Source of the DNA: Oscillospiraceae bacterium
Lineage (GTDB): Bacteria; Bacillota; Clostridia; Oscillospirales; Oscillospiraceae
Direction: 5' to 3'
Assembly (NCBI GenBank): GCA_020025345.1
Contig: JAHHSH010000009.1
Span: forward strand, 1-36,118
Length of the DNA stretch: 36,118 nt
The position numbers and the translations under genes were made by a program. This document shows positions 6,319 through 13,803 of the stretch, one piece after another. The notes under the pieces were generated by a model that did not search any database, was not told where the DNA came from, and saw nothing but the letters and a program-made list of their open reading frames with translations. How positions within the stretch are numbered: position 1 is the first letter of the stretch; the number at the start of each line of letters is the position of its first letter.

Positions 6319-7703
6319 TGTGCGCCACCTCCTGTGTTGCCGCTGTGCAGCTGGCAGATATGTTCCATACGGGCACTCTTTTCCCGGATGGCGCGGCAGT
6401 GCTCCTCGTCCCAGATGGTGCTCCAGTCGTCGGTGAGGATGTTGCCCAAAGTTACGCCGCCCAGCCAGCTTTGACAGGGCACCACATCGCCGTCGGGGGC
6501 GATGGCCATGTTGGAAAGACAGGCGCCGCAGCTGGGCACCAGATGAAGGCCCATGGAGTGGAGTTCCTCCTCGCTGAGCCAGCCGGGGCTGGTGAAGTCC
6601 AGCTCCATGCCCAGCTCCTCCGCCACGGCTGTGGCCTCCCGGAGGATACCCAGAAGCTCCTCGTGGGACAGGCGTGTGGCGCGGCTCTCGCTGCCCAGAG
6701 CATCCCCGGAGGGGATGAGTCCGGAGCAGGTGGCGTAGCGCACGCCCAGAGAGTGGGCAAAGCGCAGCGTCTCGGCATAGTGGGGATTGAGAGAACAAAG
6801 GGGTGTATTGACGGAGACGATCAAGCCCGCCTCCACCGCGTTGCGGATGCCCTGCACCGTATCCTCAAAGCCGGGAGCGCCTACCAGCGTGTTGTGGGCA
6901 TCGGCGTCGGCTGCGTAGAGGGTCACCTGAACGCTGTCAAGGCTGGCCTCGTAGAGCTGCCGGGAGAGTTCCGGCGTCAGCAGGCGGCCGTTGGTGTTGA
7001 GCCGTGTGACAAACCACGCGGCTGCCTCAACCAGTTCGGGGAGATCGGAGCGCAGCGTGGGCTCGCCGCCGGTAAAGGTGACCTGCGGGATGTTGGCCTG
7101 CTGCAGCTTTTGCAGTACCGTTTTCCACTGCTCTGTGGACAGCTCCTGCACCTCACTGAGGGGCTGGCCAGCGGCATAGCAGTGGATACAGCGCTGGTTG
7201 CAGTGCCATGCGCCGTTTTGCGTCATGGCGCTGACCATGAGATCCATACGATGGGGAGCGGTCATATAGGGGGCGTATTCCCCCAGAGAGAGGAGCCCTA
7301 CCTCAGCCTCCGGCTCCTCGCCGCGAGCCATCGCCAGAAGGGAGTTGAGCATCAGCGCCAGATCCGAGCGCAGGCGCTTGCGGGACGTAAAGGGATAGAC
7401 CTTTGCTGTGGCCTTGACGGCGTTCTCTGCCAGAGCCTCCCAGTCGCCCTCGCCGATCTCCTTGCCGCTGTATACCTCCAGCTGATCCATGAAGCAGGAG
7501 AGCAGAATGGCCCAGGACAGGTTCAGAGGAATAAGCTGGGCACCGTTGAGCAGGAGCAAAAAAGGCTCCTCCGGGTTTTCAGAGCGGGGTGGGATCATAT
7601 GGATGCGAACGACACCGGGACCGTTGGGGTCCAGGGTAATATGGCGTACACAGCGCAGATGCTCTTGCATGAAGCGCTGCTCACGCCCTGTGACTTTTTT
7701 CAT
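6315..7703 (-). CDS. Radical SAM protein with SPASM-like C-terminus; putative peptide/protein maturase
   Basis: A 462-residue radical SAM enzyme. The cluster motif is C168-x3-C172-x2-C175 (WHCNQRCIHCYAAG), followed by TFTGGEPTLRSD (GGEP at 212-215). The C-terminus has a SPASM-like Cys set (C392, C395, C410, C436, C450, around CGACLSNMAIAPDGDVVPCQ), enough for at least one auxiliary cluster but fewer Cys than a full SPASM. Residues ~1-110 form a separate domain; LLLNGAQLIPLNLSWAILL there recalls PqqD-type recognition elements (uncertain). GGGAGG precedes the ATG. The stop overlaps the next start (ATGA), so it is translationally coupled to the Cys-Ala repeat protein. SPASM relatives make thioether or C-C links in peptides. 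Confidence 0.85.
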   Translation of the reverse strand: MKKVTGREQRFMQEHLRCVRHITLDPNGPGVVRIHMIPPRSENPEEPFLLLLNGAQLIPLNLSWAILLSCFMDQLEVYSGKEIGEGDWEALAENAVKATAKVYPFTSRKRLRSDLALMLNSLLAMARGEEPEAEVGLLSLGEYAPYMTAPHRMDLMVSAMTQNGAWHCNQRCIHCYAAGQPLSEVQELSTEQWKTVLQKLQQANIPQVTFTGGEPTLRSDLPELVEAAAWFVTRLNTNGRLLTPELSRQLYEASLDSVQVTLYAADADAHNTLVGAPGFEDTVQGIRNAVEAGLIVSVNTPLCSLNPHYAETLRFAHSLGVRYATCSGLIPSGDALGSESRATRLSHEELLGILREATAVAEELGMELDFTSPGWLSEEELHSMGLHLVPSCGACLSNMAIAPDGDVVPCQSWLGGVTLGNILTDDWSTIWDEEHCRAIREKSARMEHICQLHSGNTGGGAQ

Positions 7704-7737
7704 AGGCGCCTCCCAGAATCATCACGAATTTGGTATC

Positions 7738-7766
7738 AGTATAGCAATATCGGGGGAAAATGGCAA
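7738..7766 (-). promoter_or_regulatory. Promoter of the radical SAM operon
   Basis: On the minus strand: TTGCCA, 17 bases, TATACT, 34 bases before the ATG. This is a near-consensus vegetative promoter. Confidence 0.7.
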
Positions 7767-7795
7767 GAGTTGGAGTCTGCTCTGTGGAAATCTAC

Positions 7796-7836
7796 AAAAA
7801 GAAAAAAAGGAGCCGCCCTGCAAAGCAGAGCGGCTC
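7796..7836 (-). terminator. Orphan terminator upstream of the radical SAM operon
   Basis: On the minus strand a stem of GAGCCGC, one mismatch and CTGC pairs around a short loop, followed by CCTTTTTTTC. No coding gene lies before it on this strand, and it precedes the radical SAM promoter. Confidence 0.75.
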
Positions 7837-7949
7837 AAGCGGGTGGGATATTGGAAAGCTTCCGAATATGATGATAAACTACACCGTCCCTTTTGTAAAT
7901 AGGAGGTTTTGTCGCCAAATCGGGAACCGGGCCGAATCGCGTCGAAATC
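7796..7949 (-). ncRNA. Candidate ~150-nt RNA between hpf and the radical SAM gene
   Basis: A minus-strand promoter (7956-7984) and an orphan terminator (7796-7836) bracket about 150 bases with no credible reading frame. The RNA would carry a CCUCCU stretch near 7901-7906, which could pair with Shine-Dalgarno sequences. I do not recognise a known RNA family. The rest of the 7704-8103 intergenic stretch holds the hpf promoter and the radical SAM promoter. Confidence 0.35.
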
Positions 7950-7955
7950 CTCGTA

Positions 7956-7984
7956 AATATAAAATTTTTGTTAATTACCAACAA
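7956..7984 (-). promoter_or_regulatory. Promoter for the candidate orphan RNA
   Basis: On the minus strand: TTGTTG, 17 bases, TATATT. Transcription would start near 7949 and run into the terminator at 7836. Confidence 0.5.
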
Positions 7985-8000
7985 AAAGAGCCGGGGATAC

Positions 8001-8029
8001 TTTTCAAAGGTTAAGCAATCTGTTATAAT
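8001..8029 (+). promoter_or_regulatory. Promoter of hpf
   Basis: TTTTCA, 17 bases, TATAAT. It gives a leader of about 68 bases before the hpf ATG. It sits back to back with the orphan RNA promoter. Confidence 0.75.
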
Positions 8030-8103
8030 GCGGACAAGGATAAAAGGAAATTCCTCCCTGACCCTTACCACGAAGACCCAACAAACGGAAAGGAGCACGC
8101 AAT

Positions 8104-8637
8104 ATGAAGTTCACATTTACTTGCAAAAAGATCACCCTCAACAACTCTGTGAAGGAGTATGCCGAGAAGAAGATCGGCAAGCTGGCACGGTATTTCCCGG
8201 AGGATGTTGAAGCATTTGTGACCTTCGCCGTGGAGAAAAAGAACCGCTGCGTGGTAGAACTGACTATTCGCAGCGCCGGAGGAACGCTGTTCCGCGCACA
8301 GGAGGAATCTGCCGATGGGGATATGCGCAGTGCCATTGATGACGCTGCCGCCATCATTGAGCGGAAGATCCGCAGAAATAAGACACGCCTTGCCAAGAAT
8401 CTGCGCCCCGGCGCAGTGAATCTGGCAGAACTGCCGGAGGAGGACTTGGAGGAAGAGGAGGTAGAGCTGGTGCGTACCAAGCGCTTCTCTGTCAAGCCCA
8501 TGACCACCGAGGAGGCCATCTTGCAGATGGATCTGCTGGGTCATACCTTCTATGTGTTCCGCAGCGTGGACACCGGTGAGGTGGATGTGGTGTATCGCCG
8601 TAATAACGGCGGCTACGGTCTCATCGAAACCGAGTAA
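8104..8637 (+). CDS. hpf: Ribosome hibernation promoting factor, long form
   Basis: A 177-residue long-form HPF. The N-terminal S30AE domain (MKFTFTCKKITLNNSVKEYA to about residue 100) binds the decoding centre of the 30S subunit. After a linker comes the C-terminal dimerisation domain (FSVKPMTTEEAILQMDLLGH, FYVFRSVDTGEVDVVYRRN), which joins two ribosomes into the 100S dimer in stationary phase. The length is that of long HPFs in Firmicutes. AAAGGAG lies upstream and a strong terminator follows, so it is monocistronic. Confidence 0.96.
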   Translation: MKFTFTCKKITLNNSVKEYAEKKIGKLARYFPEDVEAFVTFAVEKKNRCVVELTIRSAGGTLFRAQEESADGDMRSAIDDAAAIIERKIRRNKTRLAKNLRPGAVNLAELPEEDLEEEEVELVRTKRFSVKPMTTEEAILQMDLLGHTFYVFRSVDTGEVDVVYRRNNGGYGLIETE

Positions 8638-8646
8638 GAAAAATGC

Positions 8647-8676
8647 AAGACCGGGCGAAAGCCCGGTCTTTTTTTT
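8647..8676 (+). terminator. Terminator after hpf
   Basis: Perfect 10-bp stem (AAGACCGGGC / GCCCGGTCTT) with a GAAA tetraloop and a T8 run. Confidence 0.95.
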
Positions 8677-8714
8677 CGTTGTGAGATAGGAAGATTCGGT
8701 CATTGTACCTTTCT

Positions 8715-8754
8715 GAAAAAAGTGCCGGAAGCGTATGCTTCCGGCACTTTTTGA
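8715..8754 (-). terminator. Terminator after the RND transporter
   Basis: Perfect 12-bp stem (AGTGCCGGAAGC / GCTTCCGGCACT) around GTAT, with A- and T-runs on both sides. It faces the hpf terminator and serves the minus-strand gene. Confidence 0.88.
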
Positions 8755-8759
8755 TGGGA

Positions 8760-11700
8760 TTAGAAGTGAACGGTTTCCAGCTCTTTCTCCGCCACATGGC
8801 GCAGCTCCTTGCGGGCGATGGTGTCATACATACAGGGCACCACAAAGAGGGTCATCAAGGTGGCATAGAGAAGACCACCGATGGAGACCAGCGCCACCGG
8901 CTGCATCATGGCGGTGCCTACGGAGTTGCCGAAGGCCATCACCACAAGGCCGAGGATGGTGGTAATAGAGGTCATGAGGATGGGGCGCAGGCGGGTGACA
9001 CCGGCCTCCAGAATGGCCTCCCGGCGCTCCATGCCCTCCAGACGCAGCTGGTTGATGTAGTCCACCAGCACGATGCCGTTGTTGACGATCACACCCACCA
9101 GCATCACAAGGCCGATGAGGGAAACAACGCTCAATTCCTTGCCGCTGAGGAGCAGTGCCAGGAAGCCGCCGGTAAAGGCCAGCGGGATGGTGAACATGAC
9201 GATGAAGGGAGAGCGCAGGGACTGGAACTGCGCCACCATCACCAAATACACCAGCAAAATGCCCAGACCCAGCATGAGGAGCAGCTGGCGCATGGCGTTC
9301 ATGATCTCCTCGTTCTCGCCCTGGTAGTCGATATGGACACCGGCGGGCAGCTCTACGGCGTCCATTGCCTTCTTCACATCGGCCGTGACGCGGGTCACGT
9401 TGTAGCCCTCGGCAATGGCGGCGGACACGGTGACAAAGCGCTGCTGTTCGTTGTGTTTAATGGTGTTGAGACTGACGGTCTCCTCCACGGAGGCTACCTC
9501 CGAGAGCTTGAAGAGCTGGGGGGCGGCTGTGCCGCTGCCGGGCGTGGTGTTTCTACCGCTGCCCATGGATGCCATATTGCCGCCGGGTGCGGTGGCGGGC
9601 TGGGGCGTGATCTCCAGATCCAGCAGCGTCTGGCGGGTCGGCCGCGTTGCCAGCGGACTCTCCACCGAGACACTCACGTCCACGCCGTCCAGTGTCATGT
9701 TGGCAGAGGAGGCGGTGTTGGTGAGGGCATCACTCACCTGCAGATAGATCTGCGCCACGGTAATGCCCTTTTGCATAGCGGCGTTGCGATCCACAGAGAT
9801 GTGCAGGGCGTCGACGGAACGCTCCAAGCCGTCGGAGACATCCTCCGTACCCGGCACCTGTGCCATAGCTGCGGCCAGCGACTGCGCCGCCGTGTGGAGA
9901 TGATCCATGTCGTCGCCGTAGACCTGCAGGCTGACGCCGCTGCCGGCCAGATAGTTAAAGCCATCCATGGGAGAAGTGGAGCTGATGGTGCAGGGCAGAT
10001 CGGCGCACAGCTCCTCCAGCTGTTTGCCGGCCTCCAGACCGGACTCCCCTTTTGCAAGGAGCATATAGGCGCTCACCGTTCCCGGGGCACCACCCATACC
10101 CATCATGCCGCCCGTGGAGTCATCATCGCTCATGGAAGCCCCCACGGTCTCCACATGCTCGATGGTGGCGGCACGCTTCAGAACTTCATCCGCCAGTTCC
10201 ATGGCGGCGGCTCTGCCGGTGCCCTCCGGCGGCGTAATGGTGACATTGGCCATGTTCATGTCCATGGTGGGCATGAAGGTGAACCCGCGGACCAGCGTCA
10301 GCCCCACGGAGGAGAACAGCAGTACCACGGAGAGAACCATCACAATGACCTTGTGGTTCAAGGACCACAGTACAGCTTTTTTATAGCGGGGATAGACACG
10401 GCTTAAAAGGTTGGGCTTGGCGGCCTTTTCCTTTTTCAGCATACCGGCGGCCATGGCGGGTACCAGTGTCAGTGCCACAATGAGGCTGGCTAGCAGAGAA
10501 TAGGTCATGGTGAGCGCCAGATCGGTGAAGAGCTGGCGTGTGAGACCCTCCAAAAAGACAATGGGCAAAAAGACGCACACGGTGGTCAGCGTGGAAGCAG
10601 TGATGGCTCCCAGCACCTGCTGCGCGCCGGAGACAGCCGCCTGAACGACGGTGGCGCCCTTACTGCGCAGGCGATAGATGTTCTCAATGACTACCACGGA
10701 GTTATCCACCAGCATACCCACCGACACGGCAAGGCCGCTGAGGGAAATCATGTTGATCGACACGCCGGAGAAATACATCAGCACCACGGCGAAGATCAGG
10801 CTCACGGGAATGGAACACAGAGTGATGATGGTGGGGCGCAGATCTCGCAGGAAGAGGTAGAGGATCAGTACCGAGAAGAGGATGCCCCAGGCGAGGCTGG
10901 AGAAGATGGAGTTGACAATCATGTAGATGTACATGCCCTGATCCATCATCGGGATGAAGCTGAGCCCCGGATAGTCCTCCTCCAGCTGGGCGAGCCGGTC
11001 GTTGATATTGTCGGAGACCTCCGCCGTGGCGTAGGTGGACTGCTTGGTGAAGGCCACCATGACGCTGTCCGAGCCGTTGAGCTTGGCGTAGATATCGTCG
11101 GAGTTGTCGGTGATAAAGACGTCGGCCACATCGCTCATGCGGATGGGCTCCACACCCTCCAGACCGAAGTCGAAGAGTACCATCTTTTCCAGATCCTCCT
11201 GTGAGGACACCGAGTCACCCACGGAGACCATGTAGCTGACGCCGTCCTCCTCGATGTAGCCGGCGGGCATGGAGAAATTCTGCGCTGTCAGCAGTGCGGT
11301 GAGGGTCTGGATATTCAATGCATGGGAGAGGTCTGCCTGCTGCAAGAGGGCATCCTTGGAGCCTTCCAGCTGCGCCAGTGTCTGATCCAGTTGGGCCAGT
11401 GTCACGTCCAGCTGGACTCCGGAGGATACCAGCGCGGTGGCGGCATCGGTGACGCTGATGGCACCGGAGGCCACCTTGTCAGCCAGCTCACTGTAGCCGC
11501 CCTGTTCCAGTTCGTCCAGCTGCCGGAGAATGTCCTCCAGCTGGCGGCGCCACTGCTGCTCTGTCTGCGCCATCTCTTCCCAAGAGGTGTGCAAAGCAGC
11601 CAGACGCAGTTCCAACGCCGCCAGATCGGACTGCACCTGTATGTATGCCGGATCGTTCTTGATCTCGTTGATGGAGGCTTCCTTCTGCTCCTCCGTCAGA

Positions 11701-12587
11701 GTGGGATCGTTGCGGATCTGTTCCATCTCATAGTGGAACTGCGCGTTTTTAGCGTCCAGTTCCACCTTTTTTGCCTGAATATCAGCCAGCTCTGCCAGAT
11801 TGGCCTGCAGCTGATCCTGCGTCCTTTGCAGCGTGGTGATGGTATCCTTGGCGGCCAGCAGCGCTTTCTTGGTGGCGTCCTGCACAACGTCCTCCTGTGC
11901 GCTGTGAATAGCGCCCTTGGCGGACTGGATCTGGCCCCGGGCGGCGTGGATCTCCCCTTTCGCCGTTTCCAGCTGCGCGGTCATGGCCTCTTCCAGACGC
12001 TGGGAGAGTGCATCCAGCTTTTCCTGATTCAAAAGCACATGGAGCTGGCTGTCCACCACACCGGACACATCCACACTGGCGACGCCGCTGATGCCGGAGA
12101 GCTGGTCGGTAAGGACAGTCTCGGCAAAGGTGGACAAGGCGTGGATGTCCTTCCCTTGATAGCCTACGGCGACCACTTCCACCGGCAGCATGGAGGGATT
12201 CATCTTCAAAATGTAAGGTGCGCCTACGGAATCATCCCAGGAGCTTTGGATAATGTTGATCTTTTGCTGGATGTCCAGACTGATGCTGTCCATATTCACA
12301 TGATCTTCAAATTCCAGCATCACCAGAGAAACGCTGTTTTTAGAGGAAGAGGTGACGGATTTGATCTCACTGAGGGTGGCCATGGAGCGCTCTATGGGGT
12401 GCGTGATCTCCTTTTCCACAGCCTCGGGACTGGCACCGGGATCGGTGGTGACGATGATGACGTAGGGGAAATTCATGTTGGGCAGAAGATCCGGCGTCAT
12501 GCGAAGATAGGCCACCAGGCCCAGCACTAAGACAGCCAATACAGATACAAATACGGTCAGCGGTTTTTTTACGCTGTATCTCGGCAT
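8760..12587 (-). CDS. RND-family efflux permease (AcrB/SwrC type) with a large coiled-coil insertion
   Basis: A 1275-residue proton-driven exporter of the HAE/RND family. The N-terminal helix (YSVKKPLTVFVSVLAVLVLG, then PDLLPNMNFP), the porter start (TDPGASPEAVEKEITHPIE), the helix-4 region (SGLAVSVGMLVDNSVVVIEN) and the matching second-half helix (GLVMLVGVIVNNGIVLVDYI) are typical. Relatives are about 1030-1070 residues; here about 235 extra residues (~190-425) rich in Gln, Glu, Ala and Leu heptads interrupt the first porter subdomain, just before LTALLTAQNFSMPAGYIEED. There is no adaptor (HlyD type) or outer-membrane partner nearby, as expected in a monoderm. AAGGAG precedes the ATG. Substrate unknown. 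Confidence 0.92.
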   Translation of the reverse strand: MPRYSVKKPLTVFVSVLAVLVLGLVAYLRMTPDLLPNMNFPYVIIVTTDPGASPEAVEKEITHPIERSMATLSEIKSVTSSSKNSVSLVMLEFEDHVNMDSISLDIQQKINIIQSSWDDSVGAPYILKMNPSMLPVEVVAVGYQGKDIHALSTFAETVLTDQLSGISGVASVDVSGVVDSQLHVLLNQEKLDALSQRLEEAMTAQLETAKGEIHAARGQIQSAKGAIHSAQEDVVQDATKKALLAAKDTITTLQRTQDQLQANLAELADIQAKKVELDAKNAQFHYEMEQIRNDPTLTEEQKEASINEIKNDPAYIQVQSDLAALELRLAALHTSWEEMAQTEQQWRRQLEDILRQLDELEQGGYSELADKVASGAISVTDAATALVSSGVQLDVTLAQLDQTLAQLEGSKDALLQQADLSHALNIQTLTALLTAQNFSMPAGYIEEDGVSYMVSVGDSVSSQEDLEKMVLFDFGLEGVEPIRMSDVADVFITDNSDDIYAKLNGSDSVMVAFTKQSTYATAEVSDNINDRLAQLEEDYPGLSFIPMMDQGMYIYMIVNSIFSSLAWGILFSVLILYLFLRDLRPTIITLCSIPVSLIFAVVLMYFSGVSINMISLSGLAVSVGMLVDNSVVVIENIYRLRSKGATVVQAAVSGAQQVLGAITASTLTTVCVFLPIVFLEGLTRQLFTDLALTMTYSLLASLIVALTLVPAMAAGMLKKEKAAKPNLLSRVYPRYKKAVLWSLNHKVIVMVLSVVLLFSSVGLTLVRGFTFMPTMDMNMANVTITPPEGTGRAAAMELADEVLKRAATIEHVETVGASMSDDDSTGGMMGMGGAPGTVSAYMLLAKGESGLEAGKQLEELCADLPCTISSTSPMDGFNYLAGSGVSLQVYGDDMDHLHTAAQSLAAAMAQVPGTEDVSDGLERSVDALHISVDRNAAMQKGITVAQIYLQVSDALTNTASSANMTLDGVDVSVSVESPLATRPTRQTLLDLEITPQPATAPGGNMASMGSGRNTTPGSGTAAPQLFKLSEVASVEETVSLNTIKHNEQQRFVTVSAAIAEGYNVTRVTADVKKAMDAVELPAGVHIDYQGENEEIMNAMRQLLLMLGLGILLVYLVMVAQFQSLRSPFIVMFTIPLAFTGGFLALLLSGKELSVVSLIGLVMLVGVIVNNGIVLVDYINQLRLEGMERREAILEAGVTRLRPILMTSITTILGLVVMAFGNSVGTAMMQPVALVSIGGLLYATLMTLFVVPCMYDTIARKELRHVAEKELETVHF

Positions 12588-12630
12588 ATACTTGTCTCCT
12601 TAATCATTTACGCTCCGATAAAAGGGCGGA

Positions 12631-12659
12631 TATTTACACTTTAAGGATAGCAAAATCAA
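12631..12659 (-). promoter_or_regulatory. Possible promoter of the RND gene
   Basis: On the minus strand: TTGATT, 17 bases, TAAATA. The -35 is good and the -10 is weak. Confidence 0.35.
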
Positions 12660-12740
12660 TGCAAAAAAGCAATCCACCCCGGGAACAGTTTACCAAAGTG
12701 TTACAAAGATTTCCGGGGAAATCAGCAGCCGTTTCGGCAG

Positions 12741-12775
12741 AAGAAAAGCCCCGAACACAGAGGTGTTCGGGGCTT
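12741..12775 (-). terminator. Terminator after the GntR regulator
   Basis: Perfect 13-bp stem (AAGCCCCGAACAC / GTGTTCGGGGCTT) around a 4-base loop, followed on the minus strand by TTTTCTTC. It separates the regulator from the RND gene. Confidence 0.88.
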
Positions 12776-12793
12776 GCGTCATGCAAATTCAGT

Positions 12794-13570
12794 TCAGTCA
12801 ATGGAACGGGCAAAGGAGATACCGCTCTTTTGCATATGTACATTGAGGTTGACACGGTCGCCGCGGATATAGCTGCGGGTGTACTCATAGATGCGTCCGT
12901 CCTCCGTCTTGGTCAGACGCTGGTGGTAGAAGGCACAGCTGCCTGCGTCCACACCCAGCAAAGAGGCACGGGGGCCATCCAGCTGAACGGCGGCATAGGT
13001 GTCGTCGGCGGAGAAGGGCGTGATCCCCATGTGGTAGAGGAGGCTGTAGAAGCTGTGGGTCTCCAGCATCTCACGGGTCAGATTGGGATAGATAAACTGG
13101 GGATAATAGGATGTCTCCAAAATGAGGGGCGTGCCGTCCACGTTACGGATACGGGTAAAGCAGTAGACGGGGGTACCTTCCTTCAGCTCCATGGTGCGGC
13201 AGATGGCACGGGGCGGCACGATCACGTCGAAGTCCACCAATGTGGAAGAGGGCACCTTGCCCATAGAGGAGACTTCGGTGGTGAAGGAGTAACGGACGCC
13301 GCGGCGGTTGGTAGTGGGGTCGGCCACAAAGGTGCCCTTGCCACGCTTGCGCACGACCAGACCTTCGTCCTCCAGTTCGCCAATCGCCTGACGGACGGTA
13401 TTGCGGCTGATATCCAGTGCGCGGCACAGCTCCGTCTCCGAGGGAAGCAGATCACCCACAGACAGAGTGCCGACGGAAATATTACGCTTTATAATACCCA
13501 CAAGCTGGGTGTACAGCGGGATGTCGCTGTTTAAAGAAAGTTTGCTGGACAGAATCGGATTTTGTTCCAT
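12794..13570 (-). CDS. GntR/HutC-family transcriptional regulator
   Basis: A 258-residue regulator. The N-terminal winged helix-turn-helix (~18-85) has the family signature LPSETELCRALDISRNTVRQ with the wing GLVVRKRGKGTFVA. The C-terminal UTRA effector domain (~105-250) includes the PVYCFTRIRNVDGTPLILET stretch. HutC-type members usually sense sugars, amino acids or their phosphates and repress nearby genes. AAAGGA precedes the ATG. The RND gene lies downstream on the same strand but past a terminator, so control of that pump is possible but not shown. An inverted repeat over its own -10 suggests autoregulation. Confidence 0.92.
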   Translation of the reverse strand: MEQNPILSSKLSLNSDIPLYTQLVGIIKRNISVGTLSVGDLLPSETELCRALDISRNTVRQAIGELEDEGLVVRKRGKGTFVADPTTNRRGVRYSFTTEVSSMGKVPSSTLVDFDVIVPPRAICRTMELKEGTPVYCFTRIRNVDGTPLILETSYYPQFIYPNLTREMLETHSFYSLLYHMGITPFSADDTYAAVQLDGPRASLLGVDAGSCAFYHQRLTKTEDGRIYEYTRSYIRGDRVNLNVHMQKSGISFARSID

Positions 13571-13591
13571 AAGTTTAGGGTCCTTTCACCC

Positions 13592-13620
13592 GTGGTAATG
13601 ATTATCAAAAATTATACCAC
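13592..13620 (-). promoter_or_regulatory. GntR gene promoter with overlapping inverted repeat
   Basis: The minus strand carries an extended -10 (TGGTATAAT, -10 at 13611-13616) with no good -35. Arms GTGGTA (13592-13597) and TACCAC (13615-13620) form a perfect 6-bp inverted repeat across it, a plausible operator. Confidence 0.45.
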
Positions 13621-13728
13621 ATAATTTAGTGAAATGATAGAGAAAATTTTTGAAAATAGATAAAAAATATGAATAAATAAAGGAAAATCATGGCCGGGGA
13701 GAGTACCGTTGGGAAAATATAGCGGAAA

Positions 13729-13764
13729 GCCAACAGCGCCGCCCAAAAAGGCGGCGCTGTTGGC
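13729..13764 (-). terminator. Hairpin terminator after gap
   Basis: Perfect 15-bp stem (GCCAACAGCGCCGCC and its complement) around CAAAAA, 40 bases past the gap stop. The following T-run is short (TTTCC), so it may also protect the mRNA 3' end. Confidence 0.7.
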
Positions 13765-13803
13765 GGAACAAAAAAGAAGGAAAACTTAATAAAAGGAAAT
13801 AGC

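Noticed and set aside
8703..10406. A 567-codon plus-strand frame rich in His and Gly
   Set aside because: It is the antisense of the RND transporter, whose motifs are intact, and it begins inside a terminator.
13729..13764. A long perfect inverted repeat that might be a transposon end
   Set aside because: A single 15-bp hairpin with a 6-base loop right after gap, without transposase or target duplication, is best read as a terminator.
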